Of a DNA stretch of 64,000 bases, positions 48,379 through 62,300 are shown piece after piece. The stretch covers positions 1 through 64,000 of the forward strand of contig BBXU01003035.1 of the NCBI GenBank assembly GCA_001598975.1. Reading direction: 5' to 3'. Both the position numbers and the translations under genes were made by a program. The number at the start of each line of letters is the position of its first letter. Within the stretch, counting starts at the first letter, position 1. The notes under the pieces were generated by a model. That model searched no databases, was not told where the DNA came from, and was given only the letters and a program-made list of their open reading frames with translations. This stretch comes from Parachlorella kessleri (taxonomy: Eukaryota > Chlorophyta > Trebouxiophyceae > Chlorellales > Chlorellaceae).

Positions 48379-51300
48379 CTACTTAAACTTGGAGAAGGCC
48401 TTCCGCTTGTCCCGCGCAGGCGCTCCCTGCTGCTGCCGCTGCGGCTGTCCCGGCTTCGCCCATGTGCTGCCCCGGCTGCTGCTGCTGCCGCCGCCGACGG
48501 TGCTGCTACCACTCCTGCTGCTGTTGCCGCCGCCGCCGATGCTGCTGCCAATTCTGCTGCCGCTGCCTCGACCCCCCTTGCCGGCAACTAGCTCCACCCG
48601 CTTGCTGCCCCGAGTGCCACGCGCAGCATGCTTGGCAGCCTTTCGCTCAACTGACTGCCGCTGCAGAGTTTCCGGTTTAGGCCTGCACTCAACGCACACT
48701 GCATGCTTTACCATCGTAAAGATCGCACAGCTGCACTACGCATCCATATTCTGCACATGAAGCTGACGCAGCATCAAAAAGGCAATGTATGCACATCGTG
48801 CATCATAATCAGCTCAACTATGCAGCTGCACCAGCCTAGTCTGTCAAGTCCTGCTTAATGTCTGTGGCCGACACCTGCCCTGCTGGCATGCCAAAGTCCC
48901 CGCTGCCTCACCGCATGTGTGGCGGGACCACATGCTTGTTGGCCGACAGCTGGTCCAGGGGCAGCCCCCTCTGCAGCGCCTCCTCCACCCGCTGAGCCAA
49001 CACGCGGTCGCCCTTGCCAACCAGAGACGTGATGCGCCCTGCAGGGAGTTGTAGTAGTGGACTGCGAAGTGAGGATCGCTCTAGGTAAACACCAAAGCAT
49101 TAGCAAGGTCCCAACGGTTGCAGCCTAGAGATATGCAAGCAGGTGGGGAGGTCTGGTGGGCTGGTGGCCCCTCTTCAGTGGGTCTGTATGCAGGGTCACC
49201 GACCCCCTCCAAGATGCAGCGGCTGCTTCCCATGTTTCGTTAAAGGGCAGGGCTTGACATCATGACACCAAAAGCAGTGCCAGGCCCCGCACGACTCACG
49301 CAGGCTCCCACACAGCTCTTCCCGGCCAGCCAACACACCTGTAGCTCCAGCGCGAGCCGTCCTGCCTGTCCGATGCAGATAGTCGATGGGGTTCAATGGG
49401 AAGTCAAAGTTCACCACATGATCTACACGGCCTGGGATATCTAGACCCCTGCACACAGGCACAGCGCACAGGTTGTCAACAAGCAAACAGCACCCACTGG
49501 GTGATAACTTGATCAGCCTGGGTGTACTACCATACAACTAGCTCATGCAGGAGCTGGGCAGCCCCTCAACACAAGGTCGAGTGCTGGCCTAGAGGGTGTG
49601 AGCAACACAGAGCACTCCTAACATGCCGCCATACCCTACCCACATGCGACCCACAGGCTGCACCAACTGTGACAATAGAAGGATGCTCGTTGCGAAGGGG
49701 GGGTTTGCAGCGAGACAGGATACCAAATGGACCCACCTTGCTGCCAGGTCTGTGGCCACAAGTATGGGGCATCCACGGCCCTCGGCCTCCTCGGAATCAT
49801 CGGCAGCAGAGAAGGCAGCAATGGCAGCCCGGCGCCCGTCCAAGGGCACGTCACCGTGGTAGCACACTGGAGTCCCACAAGGAGCACTGGGTTGAGTATG
49901 CGAGACATAGTAGGAGCCGCGGGAGGGCACGCGTTGGCAAAGACCAAACTAACTCACTTGCCAGCACACCCAGCCGCCACCTCTATCAAGGCCGAGGGCA
50001 CCTGAGCTTGACACACTCAAAGCCACCCACGGCTTGAGAGCCCCAGTCAGCCAGTTGGGACACTTGAAGGCAGCCGGGACGCGGTTTCTTCTGACCAGCC
50101 CCATGCCAAGCTCCACGAGACTTTGGAGTGCACCAAACCCGCGCACGCGCCCGCACCTGTGGCTATGCCCCGCTCTCGCAGGTGGTGCTCGGCCGCACGG
50201 CAGCTGTCCAAAGTGTTGCAGAAAACCATCAGCCGTCGACCCCGCCGCTGCTCACCCTCAACCACCTGCTCGGCAGCAGAAGCACTCCTGGGACTCTTTT
50301 ACGGAAAAACTTGCGACAGGCAAGGACTTATTCCTGACCCAGGCCAGAAGACCCCCTTTACAAATACTTGTCACCTGGATGTGCTATGCTGCACCAAGGA
50401 GCTGAGCTGCACCTGAGAGATGGGAAGCAACACACAAGTTCCCAAGTACCAATGTCAGCTGCCACCCACCTATCGGCAAAGCGCTGTGAAAATGAGGATC
50501 CACAAGCCCACGGCAAGGCCAGCCAGGACACACACCATTACCTACGCTCTACCAGATGCCCACCCACCGCTTTGCTATACAAATAGATATCCCCCAACCC
50601 GGTGAACATGTGGTGAATATATACCGGCTTAGCCAGAGCCTAGGCCCCATCCATACCTGGACAAGGACCTCCAGCTTGTCTGCGGAGCCAGGCGGCAGTG
50701 GCAGGAATGCGTGCCGTGCCCCCGCCACCCCCCTATGCAGCGTCTGCGTCTCGAGGGTGCGCATCCGCGGGAACTCCTCCTCTGCACAGCACAGCAGCAC
50801 CTTTATGCGGACCAAGCACACTTCATAAGACACGCCTCGCTGCATGGAGCCGGTCTAAGCTCGACTGCCCCGCCCAAGTAATCCTAGTAGTCCAGTTTGA
50901 CAGCTTACCGCTACCTGACAATGCTACCATGGGTCCCCCACAAGAAGCGGCCAACAAAGAGCCAAGTAGCCCTCTCCAGTCTTAGCGCAGGCGGACCAAG
51001 TAATGCAAGCGCTCCGAATAGTTCAGGGAATGATCACCAGGGGTCCTTAGCCATGTGAAAGAAGGGCTAAAGCAGGCTGCCCTCCCCATCAGCGCACCTA
51101 TAAGCCGCCGCACCGCCTTGGACATGGTGGCTGAGACCATGATGCACCGTGCGGGTTGCTCCTTGCCACGAACGGCCTTCAGTATGGCCTTCACCTGCAG
51201 GCAGCCACACCCCACCACCTAAACGAGGTAGGTTTGGTGCTAGCACGAGGCAGACCCACACTATGCAATACCCACGGCGTGGCATGCACTCGCATACACC

Positions 51301-52978
51301 ACAGATGCAACCAGCTGACAGTCTGCCACTCGCTCACATATTCTGCCACATGAAGGTGATGCCACCACCCCCAAGACAACAACAGCTTGGGTGCCATACC
51401 TCCGGGCCAAAACCCCTGTCGAACATGGTGTCTGCCTCATCAATAACCACCACCTCGACGTCACCGTAGTACATGCTTCCCTTCTCTGCAACCAGCAAGC
51501 ATTCGTGAAATCAGACTGTGGATACGGCCGTGCACACTCTCAGCCGCAAAGTGCACTTCTAGACAGGCAAGTGCACTGCCCCAACCACACCCGAACGAGT
51601 TGACTACAACAGCTTCGTTCTTCCCACTCTACTGGTCCATGTGCTGCCATACTCAGTCTATCTCAAGGCAACACAATTAGAGTCATAACCTATACACTAA
51701 GTTCCATTTGCCCTGTCGAAATCATCCTCAAGTGCCCCTCTCACCCGCATGCTGGACCACCTTGGAGGGGGTCCCCACAACCACATCAATGGCCCTCTCC
51801 AGCTGCTCGCGCTGCTTGCCCCAATCCCCACCTGCAAGGGTTTTGCTCAAACTCAGCATAATGCCAACCCCATCCTTGTGAATAATGGTACGAGCTTGCC
51901 ATGTAACAGGCATCAGCAGCCCACTGGGTAACAGCACCCCTCAGCCTGCTCCATGCAGGCGCCAGGGGAACCACATGCAATCAGGCTCGACGACGCATGA
52001 CCTGCTGCAGCACGCTCGCTCCCAATCCCTGCAAGTCGCTCGCTCACCCCCGTTCACACAGGCGGAGCGGAACTTGGCCTGGTGCGACAACTGCTTGGCC
52101 ACCAGCAGAATCTGATCCGTCAGCTCCCGGGTTGGGCCCAGCACCAGCGCGCGCGGCCGCCGCGGCTTGGTCGCGACGCCAGATGTCTCGGCTTGCTTCA
52201 GGATGTGCACTGCAGCCAGGCAGCCAGCCAGAGGGTGACTTGCTCACACGCCTAGTGAGGGGCCGGGTTGAGCGTGACACCCCTCTCAGAGCAATATGAA
52301 GTGCGTGGTCCAAGGAGTAAACTAGGGCTATCTAGTCAACAAATGCTCTGCTATCCAATTAATTTAAGATAATGTGACTTCCACAAAGCTCTAACCTTGG
52401 GTCCTTGCTGCACACACCTATGGGCAGGAGGTAGGCCAGGGTTTTGCCAGACCCGGTGTGGGAGGCTAGCAGGAAGTCGCTGCGCCGGTCCCGAAGGATC
52501 GCCGGCACAGCTGCGCTCTGCGCAAGGCAAAGAGCTGGTGTTTGACACTTGCAAGCATGAGGGCAGGGTGTGAGAGCTCTGGCCACCGAGTCTTCCCCTT
52601 TCAAGGTGCTGCATTCGGTTCAGACACGAGTAACACTTTCACTTTTGCCCTATGCTTGCTAATCGTTGGGTGCTTTCTTACCTGGATTTCTGTGGGCTGC
52701 AATATTGCCTTCTCTTGCAAGGCTGCCAGTAGCTCGCTAGAGACGCCCAGCTCCTTAAACCCGGCTGCAGGCTCTGCTGCCGCTGGTGCTGCTGGTGCTG
52801 CTGCTGCCTTAACCAGCACTGAGCTGGGCCCTGCTGGAGGCTTCAGAAGGATGCGGCCAGCCTTGACCGCGCTCTGCTTCAGGGAAGCGCTGTGCTTGAG
52901 GCGCCATCCCAGCCTAACTATGCTGCAGCAGGGCTTGGAACCGACAAGATGCGCTAGGCAACCAGGAAGTGTCATCAT
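48379..52978 (-). CDS. RH39: DEAD-box RNA helicase, RH39-like (plastid)
   Basis: This is an ATP-dependent RNA helicase closest in pattern to plant RH39, which acts in plastid 23S rRNA maturation. Exon 1 (ATG 52978) has a transit-like leader ([20 protein letters not shown]), then [20 protein letters not shown] and QPTEIQ (Q motif). Motifs follow over eleven more exons: [15 protein letters not shown] (I), [14 protein letters not shown] (Ia), [10 protein letters not shown] (Ib), [18 protein letters not shown] (II), [15 protein letters not shown] (III), [20 protein letters not shown] (IV), [20 protein letters not shown] (V) and [14 protein letters not shown] (VI). [14 protein letters not shown] and [15 protein letters not shown] are typical of RH39. 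After [17 protein letters not shown] the last exon gives a basic, Gly/Ser-rich tail (about 48385-48640) ending KRKAFSKFK, with a stop at 48379-48381. All helicase motifs are intact. A TTG upstream (53035) was rejected as the start. Confidence 0.92.
48425..48565 (+). repeat. Low-complexity CTG/CCG-rich tract in the RH39-like tail
   Basis: This is a run of imperfect CTG, CCG and GCC triplets. On the coding strand it gives Gly/Ser-rich residues ([12 protein letters not shown]), so it lies within a coding exon. Confidence 0.7.
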
Positions 52979-53357
52979 AGGTTCAAACCTCGGTACCACG
53001 TTTCTAGTAGGAACACATGCACTTGGCAGTGTCAAAGTCCCAGCCGGCTAATGCATGCGGCGATGGCGAGGTTGCTTTAAGAAACTTATTAAGCTAGCGC
53101 ACCATAACTGCGCTTCAGACTCGATGGACTGACATGTATTTCTCTCGGCTGAGCTGGAGGTGCTGCGCCCGTGACGTGTTCAAGGGACCTGCACATGCGA
53201 GCCAAAGGCTGTAGTACTGTCGCCCCTTGCTAGATAACTTGTCGAGGAACAACAGCCTGTGGCTATTTGGACCTAGCTGCTTCTCTCAATGACGCCCTGG
53301 GGCTTCCTGCACTGGCAGAGAGGATGCCCGAGTAGATGCCCTCTGCATAATTGAGCT
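52979..53357. promoter_or_regulatory. Head-to-head upstream region of RH39-like and GTF3C1 genes
   Basis: These 379 bp lie between divergent starts. No recognisable element was found. The frame of the helicase stays open into this region without an ATG. Confidence 0.4.
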
Positions 53358-56300
53358 ATGGATGACTTATTCTATGCAAGCTTGGAGCAGATTGCTCTCC
53401 AGGGGCCACCAGGTAAGGTGCAAGACGCTTTCCCTCCCTCGTCCTTGTGCTGCTGATCTGGTTGCTATTCGTTTACCCTTGGCTTATATCCTATACTCAG
53501 ACGATTTGGGCGAACTGGTGAGCTACTACTTGGATCACATGCCCTTTCTGCAGGCTGCCCCTTGGGCAAGCTTTTTGCGCTCATAGAGCGAGCTCCTGCT
53601 GCAGCAGGCCACCCACTGAGTGATGTCGTGAAGGAGGCCCTCTGGGGCATGCTGCTGCATGCTGAACCCGACGTGACCTTTGTCATCCCACGGTAAGGGT
53701 TCATGCGTCAGTCAGGCTGCTGGTTTGCAAGCAGTGTCAGCAGTGTGCAGGCACTGTGGCTGTCAATGTAGCAAGAGCCATACACTACTAACTGAGGAAT
53801 GGAAGCTGCAGGCACAGACTGCTCTGCCTAGGAGCGAGCACGTGCGATAAGGGCCATGGAAGAGGAAAGGTGGAAAGGAGGGGACCCTGACCCTGCCTTG
53901 TCAATGACAGTCCGTGGGACCCAACGTTTGTGGTCCCCATCGGCGATTTGACAGTCAGCGGGTATGATAGTTGAGGCTTAAATATAGACCTCACTGTTGT
54001 GCATGTGTTGAACAGGGAAGGAGGTGCGCCAGAAGGGCACATGGCGGGGTCAAAGCCAAAGAAGGGAAAGAAAGCGAAGAAGGGCGAAGATGACAGCGAG
54101 GGTGATGATGAAGCCGCCGATACTGAGCGGGCTGGGGCTGTCATACACGCCAAGGTGGGTGGGAAGCTTTGGTGCATCCAATATCTCTTGGGTTTGGCAT
54201 GGGCTGGGTTGCTGCAAAGTGAAGCCAGCACGGCTGCCGCAGGGAGTGCTGCTGTCCCTCGCACCAATAGATGCTGAAGAGCAGGTGATGTGTGGCTTGT
54301 GCCTCGCCTTGCTATGCAGACCTTGCAGCCGGGCGCCAGCAGTGAGCTGGGGTCCCTGCAAGCTGCTCAGCAGCATGGGGTTCATGTGGTGGTGAGTGAC
54401 TCTACTGGGCTAAGTGAGTCGCGCACAGCGCTGCGTGATAGTGGCAGTGTGTATGTGGCAGCCAAAGTTGGCCAACTATATCTGCCAGAGGTCTCTGCTA
54501 CCTTCACAACGAAAGCTAAGGGGGGGATGACGCCTACTGGTGTCCTTGTGTAGATGAAGTGTACAACTTCCACCTACCCTACTGCCGCCTTTGGGTCCTT
54601 GCACCGCTGCAGCTGTCATGTAGTGGTTTGCTGGCCTGTTGGCATGAGGTGGTGGGGCTGCTAACAAGGAAAACTGTGGCTATGTGATGTTGCAGGCCAG
54701 CAGGGAGCTGCAGGATGACGCCATCGGCCTGTACGATGTGAAGCTCACAAAGCACCAGCTGAGCAACTTGCAGGTGGGCAGCGGAGGGTCAGGATCCTGG
54801 GTGTGGTTGCAAGGGCGCCACTTGCCATGAGCACTCCACCGGCATGGACAGCCCACCAGGGATGGCCGTGATTGCTGCATTAATCTTTGATGCATCATGA
54901 CAGTGCCTTACTGTTCCTGTTGCATGGCAGCTGCCGAGTCGAGTCCCCACCGTGCCATGTTTCCTGACTTTTTGCTGTGCTGCCCATGCTGTGCTATGCC
55001 CTGCAGCGCAAGGCCCTAGGACTTGTTGGCGCCGCCGGTTACGCGGGTATCTTGCAGAATGAGCTTTGCAACTCACTGGGACAAGACCCCCGTAGCTTTT
55101 TCTACGTTATCAAGGTGATCGCTATTTCATTGAGCAGCCTCTGCATGGGAAGTACTGCTGTACGTCATGCAACATTTTCAGACCTGCAACCTAGCTGGCC
55201 AGCTATACTTACTTGCGCACCTATTCGCTCCCTTGCCTGGCATCATAACGCTGGCGGTGGTGCTGCACTGCTGGCAGAACCTGGAGCAGCGCGGGCTGCT
55301 TGTGAAACGGGCGGCCATGGTTCAGGGCGCCAACGTCAGCCATGTGAACAAGGGAAAGGTCCAGGTGAGCGTGGGTTGTGGTAGAGAAGTGCCTGAGGCA
55401 TGGGATTGTGCTAGGATTGGGATTGGGACCACCTGCTGCTGTAATGTGTCAGAGACTTGGTTGAAGAGGTTGAGCGCTGGTATGCACAGCCTTGAGACGC
55501 CATTTGGCGGCAGCAGGTACCTGGTAGCGAATGTGGCACGTTCCTAAGGGCGCCGTTGTTGCTTGCCCGCAGACCAACCTGCTGCATCTGGCCCGCTTTG
55601 CCCCGGCTCTTGACAGGGATATGAAGTACACAGTGAGGCGGCAGGGGGCGGAAGTGGTATTGCTGCTTCAATTTGTGCACCCTGGGTTGCGTCTGGAGTC
55701 ATCCTTCCAGCATCCCTTTCAACATGCCCTCTCGCCCTATTGGCGCGGACACAGCTGTGCTTGGGCCCTCGCACCTCCCAATGCTTTGCCCGCTGCGCTG
55801 AGGAAATGTGCATGCCAGCGCTTGCGAGTGCCCGTCAGCCACCTGAGCTCAACTTATTGGCACAGTGCTGCAACATTCATGAATTGTGAGCACGTGCTGA
55901 ACGATCATATTTGCCAAGTATGACTGGATATGGGCAAGCTGCTTCATAGCACACCTTCCGCCGCTTGTGCAGGATGGCACGGCCATTGGTCACCGCAGCA
56001 CCATGCTGGCCCTCGATAGCGGCAGCCAGCCCCTGGGGTCTGGCGTGCTGGGCATGCTGGACGACGCGGCACACTTTCGCCGGATCTGCGAACGGCTGGC
56101 TGGGCTGCAGGGCCGCTGTGCTCGGGAGACCGAGTTCAAGGCATGGGAGCTTGCCTGGTTATTATTCTACTTGTTGTGGGAGGCCGCATGCCTTGTAACC
56201 CTGGGTGGCAGCTCCTGGAGGGATTGGATGGCGCATGGAGAGAACCTGGTGTTATGTAGCTTGCATAGCGCCACAGAAGGAGAGCTGGCCTTGTAGACTG

Positions 56301-59300
56301 TTCCTCAGCTGCCTCTCAATGCTTATATGACTGGCAATTACACAGCATGATGTCCAGCCCCACGGCCCGCTTCAGCGAGGTGACCCCTGCCAGGGAGGCA
56401 AGCTTCTCTTATTGCTTTCCCTTGCCACACACGGCTGACCCCTTCCTTGCCTTGCAAGCTCATACCTGCCTTCGCCATGGCCTTTTTGCAGACTGTGCTG
56501 GGGTACCAAGGAACCTGGGGCCACCGCATCTGGCGGCGGCTGAAGGCCACCCTGGTCAAGCGGGGGCACCTGGAGGAATTTGTGGCCACGGTCGAGGCCA
56601 GGCCAGTCAAGGTCATCAGGCACGCGCGGGCGGTCTATTGATGAATGGATAAATGGTTCTCTCAATGATTTTCTTGATGCTGTTCTTGATACTTTGTTTC
56701 AATAATGGCATTGAGGAGCGAATAGATAGTAGGAGAACCTTGGCGGGCAGGCGTTGCTATCTTGTCAACACTCTACTTGTTGGTGCCATGGGACACAGTC
56801 CGGTGCAGCTGCCAAAGCCTGCAAAGCAGAACTGTTTGCCGGCATTCTGGCGTAAGGGAGCTGGGTGTCAATGTTTAGGACTTTGCAATGCCCCCTGCCT
56901 GGGTTTGGCTAGGGCTAGAGGCGCCTCTCCATTGCCCGGTGCGGGTCACCTATGAACAAGATACGGCTTCCACATATTTCCGTGCAAGGAGGAGGGACCT
57001 CGCTGATCGCTTATGGCGTGTCGCAAGTGTGCCTGAGGCCTCCCTCACCGTTGTTCCTCCACCTTGCAGGCTGTTGAAGGGCTTTGCCGAGGACCACAGC
57101 GACAACGAGGAGTCGGGGGAGGATGAAGAGGGGGAGGGAGGCGCAGGCGCCGAAGGCAGAGGCCTGCTAAGCTCACAAGTGGCAGAGCTGACCATTGACC
57201 GACAGCTCTTCCGCAGCATCCTGGCCGCAGGTAAGCTGCAGCCTCCATCCGGGGCTCCCTGCCGGCTGCTGCGATGCTTGCCTGCTTTCGATAGGGATGC
57301 GCCAGGTGCTATACATCATGCGGGCGCTAGTTGGTCCAAGTCGTCAAAACAATGTTAGCGGCGTAGCTGTCTATGACCCTCCTCAGGCTTTCAGCCCATT
57401 CTTGTATACAGTTATAAAGAGGCACATAAAGAATGGTGAGCCTGGTAGAGCCATTTGCTTGCTTCACCCTCGCCACAGTTTATGCTTCCCAGAGCACCCT
57501 GTGTTTTTATGTTGCATAAGATCCACCCTCTCCCTTGCGCTCCCCTGCCCAGGTCCTGATGGTGTGACCTCTCTGGAGCTGGACAGCCGGCTGGCCTTCA
57601 ACCTGAAGAGGGGCATGCTACGCCTGCGAGAGCTGGAGAAGCGCTTCGACGTGATGGCACAGATGGTGAACCAGGTATGCGAGGCCTGGGTCTGGGGCTG
57701 CCAACCCTGGGAGCTGGTGACTGCGCAGGGTGCCTCCTCACGCATGGGACATGACGCCGCTATTGGCTGTTCCAATGGCATGCTGCTAGCCGGGCGCCTT
57801 GTTGCGCTGGACTTGCACCAGATCGTAAGCAAAAGGTAGTAAGACTGCCGCCGGGGGCACCCTCAGCTGTGCTGCAGCATCAGCGAGCCTGAATTGCCAG
57901 CCCGGGTTCTGCTGAAGCAGGTTGGCTTCAGCAACCCCGGCTAGGCCTATGCCAGCCCATCTCTTTGGATATATAGCAACCTCCAAGGGTCGTCAAGCGG
58001 CTTAGCCTTGCCAAGGCAGCTCCACCTCTGCTGCATCAGCTCCCGCCTGGTCCGCGTTGCCAGCCCCGTTGCTGCCGCAGCCCAGCGACGCGTGTTTTAT
58101 GAGTCATGCAGACCTGCACTTGCAGACGTCCCCATCGCTTGAGCCTCCCCCTGTCGCTTGACTTGCAGGGCCGCTCGGCCATGATTCGCTACACCGCATC
58201 TGAAGGTCTGCTGGCTACATACGGCCAGGATGTTGCCCCGCTCAACCCGCCCGGGGGCTGGTTAGGCCTGGTGGAGGTAGGATGCTGGGTGGGCCTTGCG
58301 CAAGGAAGCTGACTGAGTGCCAGTGCAAAGTGGGCAGGGCTTAGTGCTAGGGTTATAGATAGATGTGAGTTGGGTTGCCTCACTGCCGAGCGGTCCAGGG
58401 CTCTGATGTGTTACGCCTGTTGCCGGGAACTTGCCATGCAGGGCTGTGGTAGCCCCGAAATGTCGGCATCTTGCAGTGTTACTGGCCAGACAACAGTACA
58501 GGCAATCAAGTTCCCCTGGCTGTGTGCAGACTGCCATAGAGCAAGGCCTTGAGCCCGGGGATCCCTTTCCCAACTTGGGCATGATGGCTGGGGTTGCTCA
58601 GCAGCCGTCAGCGCTACCACTGCAAGCGGAGGCTGCTGTGGATGCTGCGGTACGTCCTAGGCCCATGGAAGTTGTTGAGGACGGGGTTAGTGCTGAGGCG
58701 GGAGCCGCACAAGATGCTGCCGAGGTGCCGGCACCTCCTGTGGAAAATGGAGGACCGGAGCCCTCCCTGCAGCAGCGGGCACCCATGTTTATCGTCTCAG
58801 AGCCGGCTCCCAGGTGTGTGGCCATCTGGGCAGTTGGCCGGAGAGTTTCAGTCCAGCCGACGAGAGCATGTGGTTGTGTGTCAGTAGCCGAGCCCTAGGG
58901 ACTTCCCTCGCAAAAGTCACGCCTGTGTCCGGCAGCAAGTCTCGCCCTGACATGTCATGGTATCATTTCAAGTTGGAACTCAAGGACACGGATCATTTGT
59001 TGCTGGCCCAGGCCCCCTTCTGCCGCCAGTGGTGGCCCCGATGCTGGCGGCGGGCAAGGCGTCTTTGCCCGGCAGGCCACACTGCTGTTCCAGAAGCGGG
59101 TGCACTGGCTCATTGAGCGAGTGGAGCAGGACGGCTTTGTCCTACAGTCAGCCCTCCCACGCTTTTTCAAGGTGGGTGCCAGTGCAGCCCATGAATCAGC
59201 CATGGTAATGGTCAGGCAATCCACGTGTGCGCCACCGTGTCTGACTACCCGCCCTGTGCATAGCTCATGACTGCTTACACCTGCGCGCCAGCGTTGCAGG

Positions 59301-62300
59301 AGTGTGACGAGGCTGAGGGCGTGCACAACTCTTCAAAGCCCGACCGCAAAACCATAGCAAGGGTGGTTGAGAGGGCGGAGGCAACTGGGCGTGTCCAGGT
59401 GGGTCTGCGACAGAGAACATCGACACCAATGTTTTGCCTATTGGGACTAGGGGTAAGCTAATCTATTGGGCTGGGTTCGGTTGGTTATAAAAGGTATTCG
59501 ATACTGTGACAGGCGGCAGCAAGCCCTGGTCCTTTTGGTTGAAGTTTGACTCGCAGTCGCCTTCTGCTTGAAGCTCTGCAATGTTCCATCTCGCAGTCAC
59601 TCCAAGTCGCCCTCCCAACCGTTCAAGGCGGCCTCCAGACGCGCAGCCACACCATCGTTGTCAAGCCTGGTATTGAGACTGGCCCAGAGTTTGTTGATAA
59701 GGTGTGCCTGCCGAGGAGCAAGGAGAAGGTGCACGTCAGTTCGTGCGGATGGTCATATTGCTATTGGAGGTGTTAGCAGCACCCCTAGAAGGCTGCAGCA
59801 GTGTCTATCAGAGCCATGTAAAGACTGGTCACCTCGCCGCAAGCACCTTGGTGGTGGATGCCTCACTGTGCTCTCGCTGAGAGGGCTTTTTCACAACTTT
59901 AAATCTCATTTTCACAGTATGCTAACTCGACTGGCAGGGGCTGGCTTGTGCAGGTGTACCATGCGCACCGCACCCTCAGCCAGCGCATTCGCAGGGATGC
60001 CACCGGCCTGGCACAGAAGCTGCACATGAGCGGTGGGTGGGTGGATGGGTCAGTCTGGCCTATGGATACCACTTTCAAACTACAACTCGCTTGCGTCCGA
60101 GAAGGTCCTCCTCTGGTTGCCCTGCGGTATGGAGGTCCATTTGGGGCGGGGTGATGATGCGGCTGGCTCGGCCGCTGACAAAAACTGCATGAGGTGGACC
60201 GTGACAAGGTTGCAGTTGGGTCTTGTTCCATATCCGCACCCTCCAGTGATACTAGCTAGCGTTGCAACACGGTTGTTGCCTAGTGTCCCTGCAGGCATCC
60301 CTATACCTCAGCTGCAGCTGCCGTCTCTCTTACCTTCACGCCTCGCCGCTCAGCAGCAGGGAACAGCTGGGGATGAGAACCCAGAAGCTGCGGCAGCAGC
60401 TGACAATACCAGTGAGCATGCGGCAGCCAGAGTGGCGGCTGAGCCGGCTGCAGGATACGTGGTGCGTCTGCAGTTGCCTGTCTGGCTACCTTTTAACTGA
60501 CAGCCACTGACAGACACACTCATCTTATTGCACAACACCGGCCATCTTTAGTTTTCCGGCACGCCCAGACGTCGTGGGGTTCAAGCGCAGTGTTTCAGGG
60601 GCAGATCATGAGGGCTTGCGACTGCTGAGTCATGCCTTTTCACTCCTATGAGCTGGCTCCGCGTTGGTGGTCTGTGCAGGACTTGCGAGCCCAGGAGACG
60701 CACAGGAGGATGTCGGCTAATGGCTTTGTGTCGGCCAAGCTGCAGCGCGTCAAGCTCCTGCATCAGGTGGCTCTGCGTGCAGTGGGCTTGGCTGCTGGCC
60801 CCCGCCTGAAGCAACAGCTGCATGATGAGGGGCCACAACCAGAGGTGGCCGAGGGTCAGCACGAGCAGCAGCAGCAGCAGAAGCAGCAGCAGGAGGAGGA
60901 GGGGCTGCAGCAGGAACAGCAGGAAACAGATGTAGCACCTGCAATGGCGGCATCGGCAGAGCTTTTGGCTGGGCCAGCCCAGGATGCTTCTGGGCCTACA
61001 GCCCAAGCCCAGGCTGCGGCAGCAACAGCAGCAGGCGCCGCTGACTTCTTGGTCAGTGCAGTGGCGGGCGAAGGCATGGCCCCTTCACGCTTGGATGTGC
61101 AGACCATGGCCGCCGATGACCCCAGGCGGAGGTTGGTTGGTGGAATGGTGTTTCTTGCAGTGTGCTGTGTCTATGCTTGGGGGCTTGCAGCTGCTCAGCT
61201 ACCGTATATATGGGAAGGACCAGGGGCCTTTCATGTATGACACGGGCCCATGGTTGGTGGGATTGCATGATGTGGTTGAGTGTCCAGCCGAGGCGACGGT
61301 GAGCTCCGCACTGCTGCTGAGAAGCAGATCGAGATTTAATATCGGATGTGCTTGAACCAAACACATGGAGGGGAAGCGTGTGGCTGGTCTGTTGCTGTGC
61401 AGCAATGATGTGTCCACCAACTTGGATGCAGGTACTTACTAACCAGCCAGGGGCTTTGGGACTGCCTGACCGTAGAGCAGTATGTCCAGATTGTGGGCAC
61501 ATCCACTGATGACACAGACGCGGTTCGGCAGCTGGTTGCCACCGGCAAGCGCTTGGGTGAGCTACAGCCCTTTCGAGCTCTCCCTGCTTGCGTGTGGCAG
61601 CTGGCATGTTCACTGTTAGGGCACCTCGGCCCCTCCCCAGTGTGTGTGATGGCTTGAGGGATGAGATGTTGGTGCTGTACCTAGCTTTAAGGGCCTTCTG
61701 GTGAAGGTGCAGCAAACACTGTGCGGGCAGGTAGCATCTGCCTACCCTCAACATGGCTAGCACTGAGCATACTCGGTTGCACCTTGCACCCCTCCACTGT
61801 AGTCTACGGATGCTTCAGCCAGTCCCATCTGATGGCGTGGACAGATTCATGGAGCAGCCGTGCTTGGGAGGTCCTTGATGTATCAGGTTGCCTGTTACCA
61901 CTAAGTCCTCCTAAGCACACCTCCTGTGCGGGTGGGGTCCTTCCCTCTTACCCTAGCATGCACTCGTGGGGTGCGGGAGGCACAGGTACAATAGCATCGA
62001 AAGCCGCTGTGGCACTGCAGGAGGTCTAACCCCCGAGGAGCAGCAGCAACTCTTTGGTCTGGAGCCACTTTATGCACACAGGCCCACCCAGCGGCTTAGT
62101 TCTCTTCTAGATCTCATGATGCGCATGGGCCTGCTGTCGTCGGGTGCGTGGCGGTTGGTTTGTAGGAAGCGACGAGGGTATAGAACTGTCCAGGAGCGCA
62201 CTCACCCAGAAATCCATTTTGCAGTCTCTTATTGGTAGGTTGATACAAATGCGCATTACACAGCTACATAGCCTTGCTCATGTTACCTGCTGCTTGTTTG

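Noticed and set aside
53362..53586. 74-codon frame overlapping the GTF3C1 start
   Set aside because: It is the wrong frame. The frame from ATG 53358 splices to GCPLGKLFALIERAP, which fits the family.
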